From positions 806,001 to 870,000 of the forward strand of contig NZ_SJSL01000002.1 of assembly GCF_004331695.1 (NCBI RefSeq): a stretch of DNA of 64,000 nucleotides. Direction: 5' to 3'. A program made the translations under genes and the position numbers. The notes under the pieces were generated by a model. The model saw nothing but the letters and a program-made list of their open reading frames with translations. It was not told where the DNA came from and searched no databases. Below, in pieces: positions 1 through 6,258 of the stretch. Position 1 is the first letter of the stretch, and each line of letters begins with the position of its first letter. The DNA comes from Pedobacter psychroterrae (GTDB lineage: Bacteria; Bacteroidota; Bacteroidia; Sphingobacteriales; Sphingobacteriaceae).

Positions 1-492
1 GTTATTGAAGCCGTATTTTTCCAGCAGGGCAGTAGAATCCAGCAGGGAAATAAATTTTAAAGAGTCAGGCTCCAGATTGTTCGCCAGATAGGTTGCGAAG
101 TTTTCTTTCTTCCGGATGTTTTGGAATTTAAGTTTTACCGGTTCCTGATTACCGGCTTTCAGCATATTGATCAGGCTGCGGTTGTTCATCCCTTTTGCCA
201 TTTTATACCTACCTGGTTTCAGTGAGCTGGCCAGTCCCATCTTGGCCGCTGCCTGTACAAAAGCACCCTTGTCTATCAGAATATCTTTGTAACTAAGTTC
301 CTTCATCACCTCGTCAAACGTGTATCCTGTACGGACATACAAGTATTTCTCCTTGCCGGTGATATTGGGTGCAAAATACACTTTATATAATTTAAGCCCA
401 TAAACGCCTCCGGCAATTAAGATGATCAGTAAGACCAATAAGATTGCTTTGGTGCCTTTTTTCAAGCCTTTCTTGTTTTCCTGGTTTGTCAT
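1..492 (-). CDS. mltG: Endolytic murein transglycosylase MltG, N-terminal part (runs off the window)
   Basis: The 164 codons in the window read from ATG at 492 leftwards and stay open to base 1, so the C-terminal part lies outside. The protein starts with a short Lys-rich cytoplasmic tail, one membrane segment at about residues 15-36 and then a YceG-like extracytoplasmic region with the family-typical GRYKMAKGMNNRSLINML stretch. MltG cleaves nascent peptidoglycan strands and sets glycan length at the inner membrane. The catalytic Glu would lie beyond the window edge and cannot be checked. The gene sits 16 bp after the PASTA protein gene on the same strand, so the two are probably one transcript. 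Family assignment is good but rests on the N-terminal portion only. Confidence 0.85.
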   Translation of the reverse strand, partial: MTNQENKKGLKKGTKAILLVLLIILIAGGVYGLKLYKVYFAPNITGKEKYLYVRTGYTFDEVMKELSYKDILIDKGAFVQAAAKMGLASSLKPGRYKMAKGMNNRSLINMLKAGNQEPVKLKFQNIRKKENFATYLANNLEPDSLKFISLLDSTALLEKYGFNN

Positions 493-508
493 ATTTTGTA
501 TTAAAATA

Positions 509-1279
509 CTATTTCTTATTAGCTAAGGTAATATTGACCGGCGTGCCGATTTTTACCTTCGTTATTGAATCTGTAACAAAAGGCTCCTGTTTGATAATCA
601 CAGCATTGGCAGAGTCGGTGATCAGGCCTTCATAGGTGATTAAGCCCATATTCAGCTTGGCCCCGTTTTTTAACACAAACTGTGCTTCACTCTGTGTCAG
701 ACCCAGTAAGTCCGGAATATCTACCTCTGCATTACCTTCACCATCTCCCAGTACAAAGTCAATTCTGGAACCTTTTGGTATCACATATCCTGCTTTGATG
801 GGCTGCCCGCCAAATGATGCCTCCAGTACGACATTCCTGCTTATGTCAGGCTTATAAGTAGTATCACCAAGTTTCAGACCAAAACTCTCAATAGTGGCCA
901 GCACTTGCGTAAGCGGTTTAAACTCTATATCCGGAAATTTGACGTTAGGCGCAGTATTCATGCTCACTGTCAGGTAAATTGTCCGGTTGTCCTTCACAAA
1001 AGAGTTTGGATTCGGGTCCTGGTCTATTACCGTTCCCGGAGGTGTGTCCATGATGTAAACAGAATCAACCTCGTAGCGCAGGCCCATTTCTTCCAGTTTA
1101 CTTACTGCCTGGGTGAAAGACAATCCTTTTAGAATGGGTACGTTCAATCCCTGTCCATGTTTGGTATAATACCTTAAACTATAAAAAGCGACGAACAACA
1201 GAATGGCTACCGTAACTACTGCCGATATCAGATTATTTCTAAAAGATTTAGTCTTGAGGTAAGAAATGAATTTGCTCAT
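509..1279 (-). CDS. PASTA domain membrane protein
   Basis: A 256-residue protein with a short N-terminal tail, one membrane segment at about 15-37 and then three consecutive PASTA-type repeats (roughly 45-112, 113-183 and 187-254). The first carries the typical VPILKGLSFTQAV start and the third VEVDIPDLLGLTQSEA-like start. PASTA modules bind muropeptides or unlinked peptidoglycan. No kinase or transpeptidase domain is attached, unlike the Ser/Thr kinases and PBPs of Gram-positives, so this is a stand-alone envelope anchor of unknown detailed role. It is followed by mltG on one side and is divergent from ddl on the other, a peptidoglycan context. Family call is firm; function is inferred. Confidence 0.88.
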   Translation of the reverse strand: MSKFISYLKTKSFRNNLISAVVTVAILLFVAFYSLRYYTKHGQGLNVPILKGLSFTQAVSKLEEMGLRYEVDSVYIMDTPPGTVIDQDPNPNSFVKDNRTIYLTVSMNTAPNVKFPDIEFKPLTQVLATIESFGLKLGDTTYKPDISRNVVLEASFGGQPIKAGYVIPKGSRIDFVLGDGEGNAEVDIPDLLGLTQSEAQFVLKNGAKLNMGLITYEGLITDSANAVIIKQEPFVTDSITKVKIGTPVNITLANKK

Positions 1280-1369
1280 GGAGTTTTTCTATGCTAATAG
1301 GTATATGGTCCAAATTTAGGCTAAAAAAATATTTTATTGGAATTAAAATGACAACTCCATGAACTAATT

Positions 1370-1377
1370 TATATTTG
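1370..1377 (+). promoter_or_regulatory. Candidate -7 promoter element for ddl
   Basis: TATATTTG matches the Bacteroidota TAnnTTTG element exactly and lies about 58 bases before the chosen ddl start. No convincing -33 TTG is seen at the usual distance, so this is a single-box call. Confidence 0.4.
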
Positions 1378-1435
1378 TGCTTTAATAAATCTATCTCACT
1401 GAATGATTCAGGGTGATGTCCGTAAACAGAAACTG

Positions 1436-2422
1436 ATGAAGAAAACAATAGCATTACTAACAGGGGGTACGACTGGTGAATGGGTGATTTCCGTTAAAAG
1501 TGCAGCTACTATAGCCCAAAATCTGGATGCTGATAAGTTTGACGTATATAAGATCATGCTCAGTCAGCAGGGCTGGTTTTATGAGCCTGCTGATTCTGTT
1601 AAAATTGAGGTAGACCGCAACGATTTTTCCCTGACCATAAAAGGCAGAAAAATTAAGTTTGATGGGGTATACATTGCCATTCACGGATCACCGGGAGAAG
1701 ATGGCAAACTACAGGGCTATTTTGATATGCTCCAGCTGCCATATACTACCTGCGATGCACTTACTTCGGCCATCACCATGAATAAGGGGTATACCAAGGC
1801 CATTGCGGCCGGTATTGACCAGCTTAGTATAGCCCGGTCGGTACAGATCTTTAAAGACGCCCACTATGATCTGGGCCATATAAAGAATGAGCTTAACTCA
1901 CCTTATTTTGTAAAGCCCAACAATGGGGGAAGCAGCATTGGTATGAGCAAAGTCAATCATGTAAACGACCTCGACGCTGCTGTAGCAAAGGCATTTAAAG
2001 AAGACACGCAGGTGTTGATAGAGGAATTTATATCAGGAAGAGAATTTACAGTAGGGGTAGTAAAGCTGGATGGCAAAATAACAATATTGCCTGTTACAGA
2101 GGTGGAAACAGCCAAAGAATTTTTTGATTTTGAGGCAAAATATACACCCGGGGTGGCTACAGAAACCACTCCTGCACTCATCCGGCCTGAAACCAGGGAC
2201 AGGGTAGCCCGGATAGCAGAAGCAGTGTATGTTAAACTGAACTGCCGCGGGGTGGTACGCATAGATTTTATCCTGAAGGAAGATGAAGGCGAATTTTATT
2301 TCATAGAGATCAATACCGTGCCCGGTCAGACGGCCACCAGTTTTATCCCCCAGCAGGTAGCTGCAATGGGCTTAAAGCTCAATGATTTTTACACCAAATT
2401 AATCAGGGAAACGATAGGGTGA
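1436..2422 (+). CDS. ddl: D-alanine--D-alanine ligase
   Basis: Joins two D-alanines with ATP for the peptidoglycan stem peptide, in the cytoplasm. I start it at ATG 1436 (MKKTIALLTGG) rather than the in-frame ATG at 1403, because the family begins with this beta strand and glycine loop. That gives 328 residues, normal for Ddl. The N-terminal loop reads GGTTGEW where many Ddl have GGxSxEH. The ATP-grasp region is clear: KPNNGGSSIGM, EEFISGREFTVGV, and the C-terminal VVRIDFILKEDEGEFYFIEINTVPG metal-binding region (split here as VVRIDF and EINTVPG). The stop overlaps the GTG of the next gene by 3 bases (2420-2422), suggesting translational coupling. Divergent from the PASTA-mltG pair. Confidence 0.93.
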   Translation: MKKTIALLTGGTTGEWVISVKSAATIAQNLDADKFDVYKIMLSQQGWFYEPADSVKIEVDRNDFSLTIKGRKIKFDGVYIAIHGSPGEDGKLQGYFDMLQLPYTTCDALTSAITMNKGYTKAIAAGIDQLSIARSVQIFKDAHYDLGHIKNELNSPYFVKPNNGGSSIGMSKVNHVNDLDAAVAKAFKEDTQVLIEEFISGREFTVGVVKLDGKITILPVTEVETAKEFFDFEAKYTPGVATETTPALIRPETRDRVARIAEAVYVKLNCRGVVRIDFILKEDEGEFYFIEINTVPGQTATSFIPQQVAAMGLKLNDFYTKLIRETIG

Positions 2423-3006
2423 TCACAAAATACCTGATATCAAAAGGTTTCAAAATTACACCCTACAGCAAAGGAGAAGTGATCTACAGCCCAGGTGCTC
2501 ATCCACGGGCGGTGTATTTCATTAAAACGGGTAAAGTGAGGATGGTCACCGTCAATGAGGAAGGCAAAGAATTCATTCAGGGGATCTTTAAAGCAAATGA
2601 GTATTTTGGCGAACCGGCTTTGTTGCTCAGCAAACCTTATCTGGCCTACACCATTGCAGACCAGCCTGCAGAGATCATCATAGTGTCAAAAGATGAATTC
2701 TTAAAATTACTGGAAGAAGTGCCAGGCTTCAACATGCAGCTCATTCAGAACCTAAGCAGCAGGTTGTTTTATAAATCCATGATGCTCGAAGAATTGGCCA
2801 ATGAGCAGGCCGGGCACAGGGTGATTACCCTGTTAAAATACCTGATGAAAGACCTGGAACAGGGTGCGGAGCTTAATTTTACCCGGCAGCAGCTGGCAGA
2901 TATGAGCGGTCTCCGCGTGGAAACCGTCATCAGGATCATTAAAAACCTCTCAGGCCAGCATTCTTTTAAACTGTTGAAGGGCAAGATCATTAAAACATCA
3001 GTATGA
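2419..3006 (+). CDS. Crp/Fnr family transcriptional regulator
   Basis: A 195-residue regulator with GTG start at 2419 that overlaps the ddl stop codon. Residues about 1-115 form a cyclic-nucleotide-binding-type beta barrel (KGEVIYSPGAHPRAVYFIKTG and GEPALLL regions). About 118-140 is the dimer helix, and residues 145-190 form a Crp-type helix-turn-helix with FTRQQLADMSGLRVETVIRI as recognition region. There are no Cys clusters for an Fe-S sensor, so this is not Fnr in the strict sense. The signal bound is unknown. Such short Crp-like proteins are very common in Bacteroidota. Translational overlap with ddl suggests co-expression, but I cannot name its targets. Confidence 0.87.
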   Translation: MITKYLISKGFKITPYSKGEVIYSPGAHPRAVYFIKTGKVRMVTVNEEGKEFIQGIFKANEYFGEPALLLSKPYLAYTIADQPAEIIIVSKDEFLKLLEEVPGFNMQLIQNLSSRLFYKSMMLEELANEQAGHRVITLLKYLMKDLEQGAELNFTRQQLADMSGLRVETVIRIIKNLSGQHSFKLLKGKIIKTSV

Positions 3007-3038
3007 TCTACATCATAAAATGAGACAGCGCGGTTTGG

Positions 3039-3046
3039 TACCTTTG
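3039..3046 (+). promoter_or_regulatory. Candidate -7 promoter element for the DUF983 gene
   Basis: TACCTTTG is an exact TAnnTTTG match 43 bases before the ATG at 3090; no clear -33 box. Confidence 0.35.
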
Positions 3047-3089
3047 TATCATTCAGTTCATCGGGAATTGAATGATAAAATTTATTTAG

Positions 3090-3500
3090 ATGAAACCTAT
3101 ATCAAAACTACAGGCTGTAATTGAATGTAAATGTCCGAGATGCCGTAAAGGGCCTATGTTTTCAGGCAGTGCCTATTCCTTCAAGGGGCAGGTTACCAAT
3201 GAGTATTGTGCCCATTGTAACCTGCGCTTTGAAAGAGAACCAGGGTTCTTTTATGTGGCCATGTTCATCAGTTATGCAATGAACGTAGCCGAGATGATTG
3301 CCATCAGTGTGGCCGCATACGTACTTGGCGTAGCCCTTACCTACGAAAACTTATGGGTCTACGTGACCATCATCATTGCCGGTGTTTTTGTATTTGCGCC
3401 CATCAACTACCGTTACTCGCGGGTGTTCCTGCTTCACTGGCTTACACCAGGATTGGGATTTATTCCTGCGCTTTGGGAAAAACAAACGGTTAAACCTTAA
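3090..3500 (+). CDS. DUF983 family membrane protein with two CxxC pairs
   Basis: A 136-residue protein. The N-terminal third carries two Cys pairs, CKCPRC near residue 13 and CAHC near residue 47, which look like a small zinc ribbon. Two hydrophobic segments follow at about residues 60-85 and 90-112. This arrangement is the DUF983 family, seen next to cytochrome oxidase genes in some Proteobacteria but isolated here. Function is unknown. The gene converges on the MATE exporter gene and the two overlap by 11 bases (3490-3500). Confidence 0.82.
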   Translation: MKPISKLQAVIECKCPRCRKGPMFSGSAYSFKGQVTNEYCAHCNLRFEREPGFFYVAMFISYAMNVAEMIAISVAAYVLGVALTYENLWVYVTIIIAGVFVFAPINYRYSRVFLLHWLTPGLGFIPALWEKQTVKP

Positions 3501-4917
3501 TGGTTTTCCATTTTCCTTTCTTAAACAAAATATAGCCGGCTATGGCTATTCCCGTTTCTGCACCTGGGATGGCTATAAAAACACCTATCGGTCCCATACC
3601 CATATATTTGGCAAGAAAATAAGCAAGGGGGATCTGAAACAGCCAAAAGCCAATAAAATTGACCCAGGTCGGTGTCCAGGTATCTCCGGCACCGTTGAAT
3701 GTACTGATCAATACCATTCCTATACCATAAAAGATGTAGCCGATACTCATGATATGGAGTGCATCTTTTGCTACTTCCTGGATCAGTACATCGTTTGTAA
3801 AAAAGGCAATGAAGTAATGGCCTGCCGCAAAAGTGATCACCATGACGGTCAACATATAAATGACCACATATTTAGCAGTCTTCATGACCGATTGTTCTGC
3901 TCTGTCCAGGTGCTTGGCACCCAGGTTTTGGCCCACTAATGTAGCCGCGGCATTGCTCATACCCCAGGCAGGGAGCATAAAGAACATCATGAGCCGCAGG
4001 GCAGTCTGGTAACCTGCCGAGCCGTGATCACCACCCGTAGTAGCCACCAGTTGCGCAAGGAAAATCCAGCTGCATGATGCGATCACAAACTGAAATATAC
4101 CGGGTGCGGCAATCTTCAGCAAGGCTTTGATCTGTTCCCAATGCGGGGTAAAATAAGCAAGTTTTACCTTCAGTACTCCCTTGCCATTTACCAGGTGATA
4201 GACCTGGTAGCAGACTCCGGTACCTCTTCCTATAGTAGTGGCTATTGCCGCTCCGGTCAGGCCGAAAGCAGGAACGGGCCCAAATCCATTGATAAGTACC
4301 GGACAGAGGATGATGTTTGCAATATTTGCAATCCATAAGCTTTTCATAGCGATGGCCGCATTGCCCGCCCCTCTGAAGATCCCATTGATGAGAAAAAGTA
4401 ATACGATGATGATACTGCCGCCCATCATGATCCGCATAAAGGCAGTTCCCTGCTGCGCTGTTTCTGCTGATGCGCCCATGAATAAAAGCAAATCAGGAGC
4501 ATATATAAATCCTGCAATGCTAATGAGGAGATTGAATGCTACCGCAATGAGGATGGCCTGAACGCCTGCTTTTGCCGCTGCCACCGGGTCTTTTTCACCG
4601 ATCCGACGGGCTACAACAGCAGTAGCGGCCATGCTCATACCTATGGCAAGTGAATAGATCACGGTAAGTATAGACTCTGTAAGGCCTACGGTTTGAATGG
4701 CATGACTGCTGTTGTGCAGGTGACCTACAAAATAGAGGTCTACCAGTGCAAAAACAGATTCCATTGCCATTTCCAGCATCATAGGAATGGCCAGTAAAAC
4801 TACCGCTTTGCGGATACTGCCTTGTGTAAAGTCGAGTTCCTCGCCTTTAAGGGATTGTTTTATAAGTGTATATATTTGAGATAACTTGCTTGATAAAGCT
4901 GTTTGTTGCTGTGACAT
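3490..4917 (-). CDS. MATE family multidrug/cation exporter
   Basis: A 475-residue inner-membrane antiporter with about twelve hydrophobic segments and two pseudo-symmetric halves, opening with a roughly 35-residue cytoplasmic tail before GSIRKAVVLLAIPMMLEM. MATE proteins export cationic drugs or metabolites in exchange for Na+ or H+. The substrate cannot be told from sequence. The conserved second-half start (KIAAPGIFQFVIASCSWIF) and the duplicated GxGNxxxAM-type loops (GAGNAAIAMK; NGAGDTWTP) are present. The gene has a long leader (promoter box near 5058-5065) with a short upstream ORF and two stem-loops, described separately. These suggest conditional expression. Confidence 0.92.
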   Translation of the reverse strand: MSQQQTALSSKLSQIYTLIKQSLKGEELDFTQGSIRKAVVLLAIPMMLEMAMESVFALVDLYFVGHLHNSSHAIQTVGLTESILTVIYSLAIGMSMAATAVVARRIGEKDPVAAAKAGVQAILIAVAFNLLISIAGFIYAPDLLLFMGASAETAQQGTAFMRIMMGGSIIIVLLFLINGIFRGAGNAAIAMKSLWIANIANIILCPVLINGFGPVPAFGLTGAAIATTIGRGTGVCYQVYHLVNGKGVLKVKLAYFTPHWEQIKALLKIAAPGIFQFVIASCSWIFLAQLVATTGGDHGSAGYQTALRLMMFFMLPAWGMSNAAATLVGQNLGAKHLDRAEQSVMKTAKYVVIYMLTVMVITFAAGHYFIAFFTNDVLIQEVAKDALHIMSIGYIFYGIGMVLISTFNGAGDTWTPTWVNFIGFWLFQIPLAYFLAKYMGMGPIGVFIAIPGAETGIAIAGYILFKKGKWKTIKV

Positions 4918-4941
4918 AAAATGGAAAAATAATGATGAATT

Positions 4942-4985
4942 AATTTCAGGGGCAGCATTGCCCTGTTTTGTATAGCCGGGAAATT
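4942..4985 (-). other. Predicted stem-loop just before the MATE start codon
   Basis: On the transcribed minus strand an inner hairpin CAGGGC-aatgct-GCCCCTG (4947-4965) is flanked by AATTTC/GAAATT arms (4980-4985 with 4942-4947). The structure ends about 25 bases before the ATG and could hide the ribosome landing zone. There is no adjacent U tract, so it is not an obvious terminator. Confidence 0.45.
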
Positions 4986-4987
4986 GG

Positions 4988-5019
4988 AGTCCTTGGTGTT
5001 TGGTTACCTCAAACGGACT
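4988..5019 (-). other. Predicted stem-loop overlapping the leader ORF of the MATE gene
   Basis: On the minus strand AGTCC-GTTTG / loop AGGTAAC / CAAAC-ACCAA-GGACT forms two perfect 5-bp helices with a 5-base bulge on the 3' side. The loop contains the last codon AGG and stop TAA of the short leader ORF, so a ribosome on that ORF would open the hairpin. Seen by eye, energies not computed. Confidence 0.45.
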
Positions 5020-5033
5020 GCAAAGATTTTCAT
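5004..5033 (-). CDS. Putative 9-residue leader peptide upstream of the MATE exporter
   Basis: ATG at 5033 reads MKIFAVRLR and stops at TAA (5006-5004). It begins about 18-20 bases after the transcription start expected from the -7 box at 5058-5065 and ends about 90 bases before the MATE ATG. The peptide ends in Arg-Leu-Arg, which fits the +X+ pattern known from macrolide-dependent ribosome arrest peptides of the ErmDL type. Because the ORF is so short it could be chance. No homologue comparison was possible. Confidence 0.35.
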   Translation of the reverse strand: MKIFAVRLR

Positions 5034-5057
5034 CGTTCTGCGGTTTTGTTTAGTGTG

Positions 5058-5065
5058 CAAATATA
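5058..5065 (-). promoter_or_regulatory. Candidate promoter -7 element for the MATE gene
   Basis: The minus strand reads TATATTTG, an exact TAnnTTTG match, giving a leader of about 135 bases. The -33 region is T-rich without a clear TTG. Confidence 0.5.
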
Positions 5066-5167
5066 ATTTTTTTCGATAAAAATCAGCTTATTGGAGGTAA
5101 ATATTTTTCATCGTTTTACGAGGTTAAATGCGGTGATAGGGAAGGGAACGCTTTGTATCTGAGTTCC

Positions 5168-5273
5168 TACTGAATCCAAGTTCAGTCCAGGTTGAGTCCA
5201 AGTCTAGTCCAACTATTTTGAGAAAAAGCTGGACTAATAGTGGACTGAACTTTTGTAGAAAGTGCAGTCAGTA
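5168..5273. repeat. 11-bp-phased AGTCCA array followed by inverted TGGACT copies
   Basis: Four direct 11-bp units end at 5178, 5189, 5200 and 5211: TACTGAATCCA, AGTTCAGTCCA, GGTTGAGTCCA and AGTCTAGTCCA. After an 18-bp spacer come inverted units starting at 5230 and 5241 (TGGACTAATAG, TGGACTGAACT), and a degenerate one in phase at 5263 (TGCAGTCAGTA). The outer arms GTTCAGTCCA (5180-5189) and TGGACTGAAC (5241-5250) are a perfect 10-bp inverted repeat and TAGTCCA/TGGACTA (5205-5211, 5230-5236) an inner one. The array lies between the thioesterase 3' end and the MATE promoter. No protein is encoded here. Function unknown. Confidence 0.85.
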
Positions 5274-5294
5274 AGTAAGCAGAAATATACGTTA

Positions 5295-5714
5295 TTAAAT
5301 ACTATAAGCTTGGATCATTTCCTCATTGACCTTGCAGCCTTTGCCAGTAGTGGTGTCGATCATTACATAATCAAACCAGCCGTCGGATGCGATCTTGCCG
5401 CTGCGCTTGTTTTCAATTTCAAACTGGACACGGCAGCCTTTCTCATTGATGGTGAGTATACCCGTGCGTACCGCAATGACATCGCCCAGTACCAGCGGGC
5501 GTTTAAAATCTACCATAGCCGTGCGGACCACCCAGCCAAAGCCACTGCTCAAAAAAGACTCCATTGGCATTTTATAGAATTCTGCCATCTGGTCATAACG
5601 GGCAGCAAGTACATAATCAAAATACTTGCTGTTGTGCACATGGTTGAACATGTCGATGTCGTCAGGCCTTACTTTTAATTCACTTTCAAATACGCTGTAC
5701 GGTGTCTTTTCCAT
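5295..5714 (-). CDS. Acyl-CoA thioesterase, hotdog fold (4HBT/FatM type)
   Basis: A 139-residue single hotdog domain. The motif DIDMFNHVHNSKYFDY is the 4-hydroxybenzoyl-CoA thioesterase signature with the catalytic Asp, and VDFKRPLVLGDVI is the typical central strand. Proteins of this family hydrolyse acyl-CoA or acyl-ACP in the cytoplasm; the substrate is not predictable. I use ATG 5714 (MEKTPYS). The longer in-frame ATG at 5759 would lie upstream of a good -7 box (minus-strand TAAGTTTG at 5735-5742) and adds a non-conserved stretch. Divergent from rpsO. Confidence 0.85.
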   Translation of the reverse strand: MEKTPYSVFESELKVRPDDIDMFNHVHNSKYFDYVLAARYDQMAEFYKMPMESFLSSGFGWVVRTAMVDFKRPLVLGDVIAVRTGILTINEKGCRVQFEIENKRSGKIASDGWFDYVMIDTTTGKGCKVNEEMIQAYSI

Positions 5715-5734
5715 TGAGGGACAGATTAATCTTA

Positions 5735-5742
5735 CAAACTTA
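5735..5742 (-). promoter_or_regulatory. Candidate -7 element for the thioesterase gene
   Basis: Minus strand TAAGTTTG matches TAnnTTTG and lies 20 bases before ATG 5714, supporting that start over the upstream ATG. Confidence 0.4.
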
Positions 5743-5767
5743 CTACAAAATTGAATCATCTATTCTA

Positions 5768-5798
5768 TTGCTAATCTTTAAAACTTACGTTATCTTTG
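5768..5798 (+). promoter_or_regulatory. Promoter of rpsO
   Basis: TTG at 5768-5770 followed after 20 bases by TATCTTTG at 5791-5798, a full match to the Bacteroidota primary sigma factor consensus. The leader to the rpsO ATG is about 37 bases and AT-rich. Confidence 0.7.
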
Positions 5799-5840
5799 CA
5801 CACAATTAATTAATCAATTACACTTTAGTATCATTCAAGA

Positions 5841-6143
5841 ATGTATTTAAGTAAAGAAAAGAAAGCCGAAATCTTCCAAAAACACGGCGAAGTAGAAACT
5901 AACACGGGTTCTGCAGAAGGTCAGGTAGCGTTATTTACGTATCGTATTGCGCACTTAACAGAGCACTTAAAGAAAAATCGTAAAGATTTCTCTACTCAGT
6001 TATCACTACAAAAATTAGTAGGTAAACGCCGCGGTATTTTGGCATATCTATTTAAAAAAGATATTGAGCGTTATCGTGCTATCATCAAAAACTTAGGTTT
6101 AAGGGATATCATCAAGGCTGTTGGTTCTAGAGACAGCAAATAA
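5841..6143 (+). CDS. rpsO: 30S ribosomal protein S15
   Basis: Primary 16S rRNA-binding protein of the small subunit platform. The 100 residues contain the S15 signature: TGSAEGQVALFTYRIAHLTEHL, then HxKDxxS-like KNRKDFSTQLSLQKLVGKRRGILAYL, then the C-terminal helix. It is about ten residues longer than the E. coli protein because of a basic C-terminal tail (GLRDIIKAVGSRDSK). It has its own promoter (5768-5798) and is followed by an intrinsic terminator at 6161-6187, then pnp. The rpsO-pnp order is conserved across many bacteria. Confidence 0.97.
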   Translation: MYLSKEKKAEIFQKHGEVETNTGSAEGQVALFTYRIAHLTEHLKKNRKDFSTQLSLQKLVGKRRGILAYLFKKDIERYRAIIKNLGLRDIIKAVGSRDSK

Positions 6144-6160
6144 GCGTACTTATATCAAGA

Positions 6161-6187
6161 AAAGCCATTCTTTAGGATGGCTTTTTT
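6161..6187 (+). terminator. Rho-independent terminator after rpsO
   Basis: AAAGCCAT (6161-6168), 8-base loop, ATGGCTTT (6177-6184) and a run of T. Separates rpsO from pnp or attenuates read-through. Confidence 0.8.
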
Positions 6188-6258
6188 AATTAAAAAGTAA
6201 AAAAACACATATAAATCCGGTATGTAGAAAGAGGAAAACATGCCACAACAACTTTTAA

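Noticed and set aside
1403..1435. Upstream ATG as start of Ddl
   Set aside because: The extra 11 residues are not part of the Ddl fold; ATG 1436 fits the family start.
3376..3939. 187-codon plus-strand frame over the DUF983 end and the MATE 3' end
   Set aside because: His/Asp/Lys-rich without motifs; the minus-strand MATE frame is clearly the coding one.
4918..5294. Known riboswitch class (TPP, FMN, cobalamin, guanidine) in the MATE leader
   Set aside because: No diagnostic strings of these classes were found by eye; left as unclassified structure.
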